Source: Bacteroidota bacterium (lineage in GTDB: Bacteria; Bacteroidota; Bacteroidia; UKL13-3). Taken from it: 64,000 nt of DNA. Within the stretch, counting starts at the first letter, position 1, and the number at the start of each line of letters is the position of its first letter. The stretch lies in assembly GCA_013298895.1 (NCBI GenBank), contig JAAFJM010000002.1:132427-196426 (forward strand), written 5' to 3'. A program made the position numbers and the translations under genes. A model generated the notes under the pieces. That model saw nothing but the letters and a program-made list of their open reading frames with translations. It was not told the origin of the DNA and did not search any database. Positions 18,133 through 26,186 of this stretch are shown here, one piece after another.

Positions 18133-18914
18133 TGGAAGCGCAAAAAAAAACTTACTTTGTTTCCGATTTTCATTTAGGCATTCCTAGCTTTGAAGAAAGT
18201 GCAGTACGCGAAAAACGTATTGTTTCATTTTTAAACAGCATAAAACCACAATGTAATGAACTATACATAGTTGGTGATATTTTTGATTTTTGGTTTGAGT
18301 ACAAAACAGTGGTTCCTAAAGGATTTGTAAGACTTTTAGCAAAATTGGCTGAGTTTGTAGAAGATGGCATTCCTGTTCATGTTTTTCATGGTAACCACGA
18401 TTTATGGCAATTTGGATATTTAGAAAAAGAAATTGGCTGTAAAGTATATGCCAAACCCATTATTAAAACCATTGCTGGCAAAAAATTATACATTGGCCAT
18501 GGCGATGGTTTAGGACCTAAACAACAAAAGTTTAAGTTTATACTTTCAGTTTACAGAAATTACTTTTTCCAACGTTTATTTGCATTTTTCCACCCAAATA
18601 TTGGCATTGGTTTAGCTAATTATTTTAGCCAAAAAAGTAAAGAAGAAACTTATAGTGATAACCATGCATTTTATGGAGAAAACGAATTTTTAATTCAACA
18701 TGCTCGTAATTTTTTAAAACACGAACATATTGACTATTTCATTTTTGGGCATAGGCATTTACCTATGATTTACAAGTTGAATAACCAATCAAATTATATC
18801 AATTTAGGAGATTGGATTGATTACAATACTTATTTAGAATTAGGAGAAAAAGAGGTTACTATAAAAAGTTTTACCGATAGTTCGGCCAATTATATTTATA
18901 ATATTGAAAACTAA
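18132..18914 (+). CDS. lpxH: UDP-2,3-diacylglucosamine hydrolase (LpxH-type metallophosphatase)
   Basis: 260-residue calcineurin-like phosphoesterase with the expected metal motifs in order: SDFHLG, GDIFDFW, GNHDLW, GHGDGLG and GHRHLP. The FDFWFEYK segment and overall length match LpxH, which cleaves UDP-2,3-diacylglucosamine to lipid X in lipid A synthesis at the inner face of the membrane. Coupled to the upstream LUD gene and overlapping the next gene by 11 bases, so a three-gene operon is likely. Confidence 0.9.
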   Translation: MEAQKKTYFVSDFHLGIPSFEESAVREKRIVSFLNSIKPQCNELYIVGDIFDFWFEYKTVVPKGFVRLLAKLAEFVEDGIPVHVFHGNHDLWQFGYLEKEIGCKVYAKPIIKTIAGKKLYIGHGDGLGPKQQKFKFILSVYRNYFFQRLFAFFHPNIGIGLANYFSQKSKEETYSDNHAFYGENEFLIQHARNFLKHEHIDYFIFGHRHLPMIYKLNNQSNYINLGDWIDYNTYLELGEKEVTIKSFTDSSANYIYNIEN

Positions 18915-19734
18915 GGCATTATATCATTTTGTTTCATTATCGGTAAAAACAATGGTTGTTTTTACCTTGATATTTACAAGCAATATAAATGCACAAACCA
19001 TATTAGACAGCACCCAATTAGTGAACGAGTTTGTGTTAAATGCCAAGTTTATTCAAGCAGATGAATTGGGCAATTTATACGTAGTATCTCCTAGCAATCA
19101 ATTATATAAATACAATACATCAGGCAAAGTTTTAGCTACTTTAAATTATAACTACAATGGAAATATTAGCAGCATTGATGCTAGTAATCCAATGGAAATT
19201 TATGTGTTTTACAAAGAAATAAATCGCGTTTTATTTTTAGATAATAACCTTGCTTACCGAGGTGAATTAGATTTAACCAAACAAGATATTACTCAGGCTT
19301 CAGCCATTGCACGCAGTTACGACAATGGCATTTGGGTTTTTGATTTGGGCGATTTACAACTAAAAAAAATGAGTAAAGATGGAACCGTTACACAAACCAG
19401 TGGAAATATTAGACAAATAATTAAAACCGATTTTGTGCCAACTACTTTATTAGAAAATACCAAACAGGTTATGATAGCAAATGATAGCACGGCCTTGTTA
19501 TTCGATGTTTTTGCCTCATATGTAAAAACATATAAATTCAGTAAAACAGCATCGTTTCAACTTAACAGCAACTATATTTTACAAACTTCTGATAATCAAA
19601 TAAACGCAATTGAATTAAAAATTGGCATTAACCGCCCGGTTTTTCAAATTTTAAATAAAATAAAATGGTCTTACTTAGCAAAGGACCTTATCTATACCTT
19701 TCAGGATAACAAGGTAACTATTTATAAAAAGTAG
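18904..19734 (+). CDS. Secreted beta-propeller-like protein of unknown function
   Basis: 276 residues with a signal peptide (hydrophobic VVFTLIFTSNINAQ, cleavage after NAQ). The mature part has repeating strand patterns such as GNLYVVSPSNQLYKYNTSGKVLATL and NGIWVFDLGDLQLKKMSKDG, as in NHL- or TolB-like propellers. The family recurs in Bacteroidota but I cannot name it. The frame opens with TTG at 18904, overlapping the lpxH end; an ATG at 18952 is the alternative and leaves a short signal with no Lys. The TTG form has a normal charged n-region, so I prefer it. Place in operon suggests an envelope role. Confidence 0.7.
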   Translation: MKTKALYHFVSLSVKTMVVFTLIFTSNINAQTILDSTQLVNEFVLNAKFIQADELGNLYVVSPSNQLYKYNTSGKVLATLNYNYNGNISSIDASNPMEIYVFYKEINRVLFLDNNLAYRGELDLTKQDITQASAIARSYDNGIWVFDLGDLQLKKMSKDGTVTQTSGNIRQIIKTDFVPTTLLENTKQVMIANDSTALLFDVFASYVKTYKFSKTASFQLNSNYILQTSDNQINAIELKIGINRPVFQILNKIKWSYLAKDLIYTFQDNKVTIYKK

Positions 19735-19767
19735 TTCAGCTAAATGCAATTACAGCCTAAAAATATT

Positions 19768-19775
19768 TACCTTTG
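19768..19775 (+). promoter_or_regulatory. Bacteroidota -7 promoter motif of asd
   Basis: TACCTTTG fits TAnnTTTG and ends 30 bases before the asd ATG. It lies in the short gap after the propeller-like gene, so asd likely has its own promoter. Confidence 0.5.
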
Positions 19776-19805
19776 AGCCTCACATTAATTTACTAAAGAA
19801 AAAAT

Positions 19806-20798
19806 ATGAAAGTTGCAGTAGTAGGTGCCACAGGTTTAGTGGGTTCTGTTATATTGAAAGTATTAACCGAAAAAAATTTCCCAGTATCTGAGTTTATTCC
19901 AGTTGCTTCCGATAAATCTGCTGGTAAAAAGATACTTTTTAAGGATAAGGAATACACCTTACATACTATGCAACAAGCCATAGATGCCAAACCAGATGTG
20001 GCTTTATTTTCGGCTGGTGGAAGTGTTTCGTTAGAATGGGCTCCAAAATTTGCTGAAGTTGGTTGTTTTGTTATTGATAACTCATCGGCTTGGCGCATGG
20101 ATGAAACCAAAAAATTAGTAGTTCCAGAAGTAAATGCTCATGTATTAACTAGCAACGATAAAATTATAGCCAATCCAAATTGTTCAACCATACAAATGGT
20201 ATTGGTTTTAAATCCATTACATGCCAAATATAAAATTAAACGTGTGGTTGTTTCTACTTACCAATCGGTTACAGGTACAGGCGTAAAAGCGGTGCAGCAA
20301 ATGGAAAACGAACGCAATGGCATAGTTGGCGAAATGGCTTACAAATACCAAATTGATAAAAATGCCATTCCACAAATAGATGTTTTTTTAGATAACGGAT
20401 ACACCAAAGAAGAAATGAAAATGGTGAAAGAAACTAAAAAAATTATGGGCGATGATTCCATTAAAGTTACTGCTACTTGTGTAAGAATTCCTACTACAGG
20501 CGGGCATAGCGAAAGTGTAAATATTGAATTTGAAAATGATTTCGATTTACAAGAGGTACACGATATTTTAACCAAAACTTCGGGAGTAATTTTACAAAAT
20601 GATATTGCCAATTTTGAATACCCAATGCCCTTATTTGCTGATGGAAAAGATGAAGTTTTTGTAGGCCGAATTAGAAGAGACGAAAGCCAGCCAAACACCT
20701 TAAACTTATGGATTGTAGCTGATAATTTACGCAAAGGAGCCGCAACTAATACTGTTCAAATTGCTGAATATTTAGTAGCAAAAGGTTTTATTAGATAA
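19806..20798 (+). CDS. asd: Aspartate-semialdehyde dehydrogenase
   Basis: 330-residue enzyme of the normal length. NADP-binding GATGLVGSV at the N-terminus, active-site Cys126 in NPNCSTIQ, and His234 in TTGGHSESV where the catalytic base lies. SSAWRM and RRDESQ segments also match the family. It reduces aspartyl phosphate to aspartate semialdehyde for lysine/diaminopimelate, threonine and methionine. Followed by a bidirectional terminator. Confidence 0.95.
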   Translation: MKVAVVGATGLVGSVILKVLTEKNFPVSEFIPVASDKSAGKKILFKDKEYTLHTMQQAIDAKPDVALFSAGGSVSLEWAPKFAEVGCFVIDNSSAWRMDETKKLVVPEVNAHVLTSNDKIIANPNCSTIQMVLVLNPLHAKYKIKRVVVSTYQSVTGTGVKAVQQMENERNGIVGEMAYKYQIDKNAIPQIDVFLDNGYTKEEMKMVKETKKIMGDDSIKVTATCVRIPTTGGHSESVNIEFENDFDLQEVHDILTKTSGVILQNDIANFEYPMPLFADGKDEVFVGRIRRDESQPNTLNLWIVADNLRKGAATNTVQIAEYLVAKGFIR

Positions 20799-20910
20799 GT
20801 TTTACTAATAAAAATATTTAATTTTTATTGGTAACCTTTAATTATAAAAAATATTGCAATACAAAATTACTCCTTTAAAAGAATTTTAGTTAAAACGAAA
20901 TTTATCAAAC

Positions 20911-20941
20911 AAAAAGGCTGCTTTTAAAATCAGCCTTTTTT
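20911..20941. terminator. Bidirectional intrinsic terminator (copy A of a dispersed form)
   Basis: AAAAAGGCTG and CAGCCTTTTT pair as a ten-pair stem with an AT-rich loop between convergent asd and the tolC-like gene. The same stem core and the same upstream flank (TTTATCAAACAAAAA) recur at 54045-54086. Confidence 0.85.
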
Positions 20942-20968
20942 GAGATATTTCCATTTAATAATATTTTT

Positions 20969-22411
20969 TTAAAAAAGCCTAATTCCACTTGCCCACTGTA
21001 ATTGAACTTTAGCTTTTGCATATTTGCTTTTAATTTCAGCTTGTTTTATCTGGGAATCTATTAGGCTACGTTCGCGGGTATTCACTAAAAAAAGTGAACT
21101 TTCTCCATTTTCAAATCTCGTTTGCTCTGCATCGCGCAGTGTGAAAGCATTTTTAACCAACACTTCCTGAATACCGATAAGTTGTTCTAAGTTCAGAAGA
21201 TTGTTATAGTTAGCAAAAACCTCATTCACCAATTCACGTTTGGTTAATTGGGTTTCAAAATCAATATTTTTTAGTTTTAAATTGGCTTGTTGCAGTTTTC
21301 CTCTTTCTTTACGTAAAAACAAACTGCTGTAAAAACTTGCTCCAAACTTATATTGTCGGTTAAAAATATTGTTTACATCATTTTGAGTGCCTTTGCTATA
21401 AGTTTGAAAAGGATAATATTCAATATTTAGTTGAGGCTTTATGTTTTCAATGGCCAACTTTCTATCTATTTGTAATTGCTTATTTTTAAACTGCAATTTC
21501 ATCAATTCTGGATGATTACCTTCGGTATAGTTAACCATGCGCTGCAATGAGTCACTACTTATCTTTTTAAATTCAGTTCCAATTGCCGATGGATAAACAG
21601 ATGCTTTCAACTGTAAAGGTTCATTTTTATTGCTCCATAAATAATTGCTGATGCTCAAACTCGCGTTTTTAAATTCAACGTCTGTTTCCAACAGAAGCGT
21701 TTCTCTGCGTTTTAGTTCAATCAATGCTTCTACACTGTCAATAGGTTTGTCTTCGCCACCTTTTATACGGCTGCTAATAAAGTTGAATCGGTTTTCGGCT
21801 AAATTATAACTAAGCTGCATCAGTTTGAGTTTTTCGTATGCTAATTGCCATTCCCAATAATCCTTGGCTGCACTTAAAAGCAGTTTATTAATTACTTTAA
21901 CACGTTCTGCCTCGTTTAGTCCTTGTAAATATTGAGCTTGACGCAATGTAGCTCTGCGGCTATCAGTTTGCAAACCTCTTAAAATGGGCACATTTACTCC
22001 AGCATAAAGCATTCCGTATTGCCCGTATTGCGGGAGATACTGTCCATTATTTTCTAAAATTTTTACACGGTCGTTATTTACTGCTATTCCATCGCTTTGG
22101 TCGTAACCTGCTTTTACATCCACCCCAATTAAGGTTGGTATTTTTATTTGAGGTTCAAAGTAAGTATAGCTGTTTTTTCCATCAGTAGTTTTGTTTTCAT
22201 AATTGGTACTAATTACTGGGTCAAAAGCTCCGCGAGCAGCTAATAATTCAGCTTTGGCACTTTGAGTTAATAAATTAGCTTGTTTTGAAACAGGATGGTA
22301 ATTGAATACCTGTGAATAAAAATCTTGGAATGAAAATACAGAGGAATCTTGTGCTGATATTGCATTGCATATGCAAAATAAAAACCCAAATGGAATCAAT
22401 TTTATTTTCAT
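20969..22411 (-). CDS. TolC family outer-membrane efflux protein
   Basis: 480 residues with a signal peptide (PFGFLFCICNAISAQ) and long heptad-rich helices typical of the TolC tunnel; two outer membrane factor repeats are visible (about 45-250 and 270-470). It forms the outer-membrane exit duct of a type I exporter. The start is two bases after the stop of the HlyD-like gene, so the ABC-HlyD-TolC set forms one operon. No substrate gene lies beside it. Confidence 0.88.
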   Translation of the reverse strand: MKIKLIPFGFLFCICNAISAQDSSVFSFQDFYSQVFNYHPVSKQANLLTQSAKAELLAARGAFDPVISTNYENKTTDGKNSYTYFEPQIKIPTLIGVDVKAGYDQSDGIAVNNDRVKILENNGQYLPQYGQYGMLYAGVNVPILRGLQTDSRRATLRQAQYLQGLNEAERVKVINKLLLSAAKDYWEWQLAYEKLKLMQLSYNLAENRFNFISSRIKGGEDKPIDSVEALIELKRRETLLLETDVEFKNASLSISNYLWSNKNEPLQLKASVYPSAIGTEFKKISSDSLQRMVNYTEGNHPELMKLQFKNKQLQIDRKLAIENIKPQLNIEYYPFQTYSKGTQNDVNNIFNRQYKFGASFYSSLFLRKERGKLQQANLKLKNIDFETQLTKRELVNEVFANYNNLLNLEQLIGIQEVLVKNAFTLRDAEQTRFENGESSLFLVNTRERSLIDSQIKQAEIKSKYAKAKVQLQWASGIRLF

Positions 22412-22413
22412 GG

Positions 22414-23784
22414 TTATTTATCCTTTTTGGTTTTGGTATCTGCATCTTTTTTCATTTGGTTGGCTTCGTCCATAAAATCGGGAGGGAAAGCATTAAACTG
22501 ACGCCATAACTCGTACCAAACGGGCACTTTGTTAAGCATAGCCCAACCATAAACACCTCCACCAGCGCGAATTAATTCAGGCCAAGGCACATCATTAGGA
22601 TCTTGCACTACTAAAATTCTAAAATTACCTTTTTCATCAGCGTTTCTATCTATAGCTTGCACCAATCCTCCAAATGTTCCAACACTCGAACTTGGCCATC
22701 CGCTAAAAACCAAAGCAGGCCAGCCATCAAACTGTATACGAACTTTACAACCTTTATATAAAAGTGGCATATCCAAAGCTCTTACAGTCATTTCAACTGC
22801 AGTTTTGGTATTAGCTGGAACAATGGTTGCTAAGTTTTCATTTTCCTTAATGGTTTCGCCAATACCCGCTTTTAACACTTGCACCAAATAACCATCTTGA
22901 GGAGCTTTAATGGCATAAAATCCACTTCTTAACAATAAATTGCTATATTCAATTCTTAACTTGATTAACTCGGCTTGACTTTCAAAAAGTTCGCCAGCTG
23001 TTTCCTCTAAAATACTTTCTGCTTTCGAAATTTTATCTAAATACTCAGCCTCAATAAAATTTAAATCTATTCGCGCATTTATTAATTCGTTTTCTGCTTT
23101 GTCGTATTTGTTTTCACTTTCTATCGCTTTCGATTTAGCTTCTTGCATTTTATTGGTTCTATTCTGAATTTCAGTTAAAGAAGCCAATCCTTTTTTATAC
23201 AGTTCATTTAAACGTTCAAACTGATTACGCGAGAGTTCTTCATTTGTTTTTGCTGCATCAAAATTTCCTTTTTCTCCTTTCACAGTAAACTGTGCTTGCA
23301 AAATCTTGTTTTTGGCCATTTTAAGTTTAATGGCAACGCTGCTTTTAAGCGCATCTATTTGTTTTTCTAAAGCAATAATTTTACGGTTTTTTGCCTCTAA
23401 ACCTTCTTCTTTATTTGCAATTTGCTTTTGGGTTCTTGCTAATAATTCAGGGTCGAAAAACTTTTCCTTTACCTCACTGATAATAACTAAAGTATCTCCT
23501 TTTTTTACAAATTGACCTTCTACTACTTTCCATTTTTCAATTCTTCCACCAATGATAGATGGAACATTTTGTGGTCTATCTTCGGGGGCAAAAGGAGTAA
23601 CTTTTCCTTTTCCATTTATGTTTTGTTGCCACGGCAAAAACAAACTTAAAAACACCAATGAAAAAATGCCAATAAGCCAATTTCTGATGGTTTTGAACTT
23701 TTTAGGAGTATTTACTAATTGAACGGTGTAAAGTTTGCTATTTTTAAACTCGTTTAGTGTATTATTATAAGGATTTTGATCCAT
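22414..23784 (-). CDS. HlyD-family membrane fusion protein
   Basis: 456 residues: a short cytoplasmic tail, one membrane helix (about 33-50, IGIFSLVFLSLFLPW), a biotinyl-lipoyl half motif (about 60-95), a long coiled coil (about 100-285) rich in Lys, Glu and Asn, then the second lipoyl half (IKAPQDGYLVQVLKAGIGETIK) and a beta-barrel region. It links the inner-membrane ABC exporter to the TolC duct. The tail near 395-430 (VWYELWRQFNAFPPDFM) is longer than in E. coli HlyD. Middle gene of the operon. Confidence 0.88.
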   Translation of the reverse strand: MDQNPYNNTLNEFKNSKLYTVQLVNTPKKFKTIRNWLIGIFSLVFLSLFLPWQQNINGKGKVTPFAPEDRPQNVPSIIGGRIEKWKVVEGQFVKKGDTLVIISEVKEKFFDPELLARTQKQIANKEEGLEAKNRKIIALEKQIDALKSSVAIKLKMAKNKILQAQFTVKGEKGNFDAAKTNEELSRNQFERLNELYKKGLASLTEIQNRTNKMQEAKSKAIESENKYDKAENELINARIDLNFIEAEYLDKISKAESILEETAGELFESQAELIKLRIEYSNLLLRSGFYAIKAPQDGYLVQVLKAGIGETIKENENLATIVPANTKTAVEMTVRALDMPLLYKGCKVRIQFDGWPALVFSGWPSSSVGTFGGLVQAIDRNADEKGNFRILVVQDPNDVPWPELIRAGGGVYGWAMLNKVPVWYELWRQFNAFPPDFMDEANQMKKDADTKTKKDK

Positions 23785-23811
23785 TTTGTTGTTATAAATT
23801 GGAGTGGAATA

Positions 23812-26025
23812 TTAGTTTAGAAATGAGCTTAATGCATTGTTTTGACTCAAGTTTTGGTAGGTATCGTTTTGGGTAAATGTGCCATTTTGCATTAAATAAA
23901 TACGATCACATTTTTGTAAAATACCTGCTTGCGATGAAACAATGACTATTGCCCAATTTTTATTGTTAAAAATATTATTTACCAAAGTGGCACTCTCTTT
24001 TTGGTTCATATTATAAAAAAAGTCGTCAATAATTAATAATTTAGGTTTCTGAACAAAACTGCGTGCTAACAATATTTTTTGAATAATACTTTTCGGGAAA
24101 TTGGTTCCACCAGGATTTACATTGCTTTGCAATCCTTCTTCTAATTGTGCTAAAAATTCAGTTAAACACGATTTTTCTACTGCATCCATTACATCTTTAA
24201 AAGTAATTCCTGCTCTACCCATTGCAATATTTTCTTCAATGGTTCCTTCAAATACATCGTCTTGCGATAAATTATCGCCAACTATTCCTCTGTATGAGTC
24301 AATATTTAGTTCGCGTAATGAAACTCCATTTAATGTAAATGAACCTTCAAAATTGCAATACAAACCTGAAAGTGTTTTTATAAAAGTAGTTTTACCACTG
24401 TCGTTGTGGCCTGTTATTCCTATTCTTTCACCTTTGTTAATTTCAAAATTTATATTGGTTAAGGTGCTTTTTTTGCTGCTTGGGTATTTAAAACTTAGGT
24501 TATTTGTTTTTAAAAGTAGCTTTTGTTCAATTTCTAAATCGTGTAATTCACGGCCTGCATTGCTTTCGGTTTCTAAATCGGTTACATGACCAATTTTATC
24601 TAATGCAGTTAGTAAATCATAAGCAACTTCTAGGGTAGAAATAAGTTTTTCAACCGAATTGATGATTAACACAATAATTAATTCCGCAGCTACAAATTGT
24701 CCTAAATTTATTTGCCTATTTACTACCAAAAAACTACCTAAAATTAATAAAGAAGCAGTAATTAATGTTTTAAACGATACAATGGCAGCATATTGTTTTA
24801 CCAAAATACTAAAATGTTTGTTTCTATATTTTAAATAATTAGCTAGTAAATTATCTGCTTTGTGAATAGGTAAATTGGAGTTTCCAGCGAGTTTAAAGGA
24901 AGTTATACTTCTACCAATTTCTTGCAACCAATAAGCTACCTTGTATTTGTATTTCGATTCGTAAATACTGGTTTCAAGTGCTTTTTTTCCTGTGGTATAA
25001 AATATGATTAGGATGATAACTAAAATAAAGATTCCGAAACCGATAAACACAGGATGGTAAAGTGAAAGTAACAATAAGCCAAATAGTATTTGTATTAAAG
25101 CGGCTGTTAAATCAATCAAAATTTTAGGCAACGATTTTTGAACGTTTAAAACATCAAAAAAACGATTTACCATTTCAGGTGTGTAGTGCTTTAATAAACT
25201 TTCTATTTTAATGCGTGGCAAGCGCCAAGCAAATTCAAAAGTTACATTGGCAAATACACGCTGCTGTAATATTTCAACCATTTTTAATTGCTGAATTTGT
25301 AAATAACCAGAAAGACCTGTGGCAGCAATTACCAAGGCTATTAAAATAATAACCGATTCTAGTAACAATCCTCCAGATATTAAACCAACTATAGCCTGCA
25401 CACCAAGTGGCAACGCTAAATTGATAATTGCAATTAAAATAGCAAAGAAATAAATGTATTTTATGTCTCTTTTTTCGGCTTTAAGTAAACTTACAAATCG
25501 TTGAAAAGGAGTAATTCCTTTTTTATGTTCTGTGTTTAACATTGACCCAATATGAAAGCCAGTTATAAATAAAATACTATCGTTTTCTCCATTTTGATTT
25601 TGATAATCATTTTCTAAAATCAATTGGTTAATGGTTTTTGCTTCGTTGGCTATTTCAGCTATGTTGTTGAAATGAGTAACTTTTTCCTCAGTATCTTCAA
25701 AAGCAATAGTTTGGTAACTTTGAGTTTGAAAATGTTTTAGTAAAACAGGTGTTAAGTCTTTATGTGATTTTTTAAAATAAATAACTGGAAAAGTATTTTT
25801 ATTTAAAAATGTTTCAAATTCTGCTTTTGAAGCAGTTCTTACTTCAAAGGCAAATTTGGCAAAGGTTCCAATATTTATTAATTGCTCAAAAAACGTATCA
25901 AAATTATTAGACAAGCTTTGTTGGTATCTTGCCTTTGCTTTTTGAAGTTCTACGTGGTCTAAAACATGGTTTGATGCTTTTGAAAACTCTTCAATTAATC
26001 TAACAATTTGGTGGTTATGTTTCAT
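23812..26025 (-). CDS. ABC exporter (membrane and ATPase domains fused) with degenerate ATPase motifs
   Basis: 737 residues. N-terminal soluble region (about 1-185) with no C39 peptidase Cys/His motif, six membrane helices (about 190-445), then an ATPase domain (about 500-730). Walker A is intact (GHNDSGKTT, about 536-544). The signature LSGGQ is replaced by FPKSI (about 642-646), Walker B reads LLIIDD, with Asp for the catalytic Glu, the D-loop is YNMN, and the switch His is Ser (VIVSSQ). If it is a homodimer both sites are altered. With the downstream HlyD and TolC genes it looks like a type I secretion system; hydrolysis may be weak or use other residues, perhaps as a subfamily trait. Confidence 0.88.
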   Translation of the reverse strand: MKHNHQIVRLIEEFSKASNHVLDHVELQKAKARYQQSLSNNFDTFFEQLINIGTFAKFAFEVRTASKAEFETFLNKNTFPVIYFKKSHKDLTPVLLKHFQTQSYQTIAFEDTEEKVTHFNNIAEIANEAKTINQLILENDYQNQNGENDSILFITGFHIGSMLNTEHKKGITPFQRFVSLLKAEKRDIKYIYFFAILIAIINLALPLGVQAIVGLISGGLLLESVIILIALVIAATGLSGYLQIQQLKMVEILQQRVFANVTFEFAWRLPRIKIESLLKHYTPEMVNRFFDVLNVQKSLPKILIDLTAALIQILFGLLLLSLYHPVFIGFGIFILVIILIIFYTTGKKALETSIYESKYKYKVAYWLQEIGRSITSFKLAGNSNLPIHKADNLLANYLKYRNKHFSILVKQYAAIVSFKTLITASLLILGSFLVVNRQINLGQFVAAELIIVLIINSVEKLISTLEVAYDLLTALDKIGHVTDLETESNAGRELHDLEIEQKLLLKTNNLSFKYPSSKKSTLTNINFEINKGERIGITGHNDSGKTTFIKTLSGLYCNFEGSFTLNGVSLRELNIDSYRGIVGDNLSQDDVFEGTIEENIAMGRAGITFKDVMDAVEKSCLTEFLAQLEEGLQSNVNPGGTNFPKSIIQKILLARSFVQKPKLLIIDDFFYNMNQKESATLVNNIFNNKNWAIVIVSSQAGILQKCDRIYLMQNGTFTQNDTYQNLSQNNALSSFLN

Positions 26026-26061
26026 TTAATGCTTAAAACAATAGAGGTTTAAAATAGTTTT

Positions 26062-26069
26062 CAAAAGTA
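26062..26069 (-). promoter_or_regulatory. Bacteroidota -7 promoter motif of the exporter operon
   Basis: On the minus strand TACTTTTG fits TAnnTTTG, 36 bases before the ABC gene ATG. No strong -33 TTTG at 17-23 bases. Confidence 0.45.
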
Positions 26070-26120
26070 AACTTTTAATACGTTTTTATCTGTTCAGTTT
26101 TCAATTAAATTTTATTTCAA

Positions 26121-26157
26121 AAAAAATCCGTAACAACTTAGTTATGCCACGGATTTT
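26121..26157 (-). terminator. Intrinsic terminator of the GH31 gene
   Basis: On the minus strand AAAATCCGT and ACGGATTTT form a nine-pair stem with an inner AAC/GTT pairing, followed by a run of eight T. It lies 30 bases after the GH31 stop and before the exporter promoter. Confidence 0.85.
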
Positions 26158-26186
26158 ATGATTTATATAAAAGATAAATTAAGAAT

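Noticed and set aside
24101-24589. 162-codon plus-strand reading opposite the ABC exporter
   Set aside because: Antisense shadow of the ATPase domain; no protein-like features.
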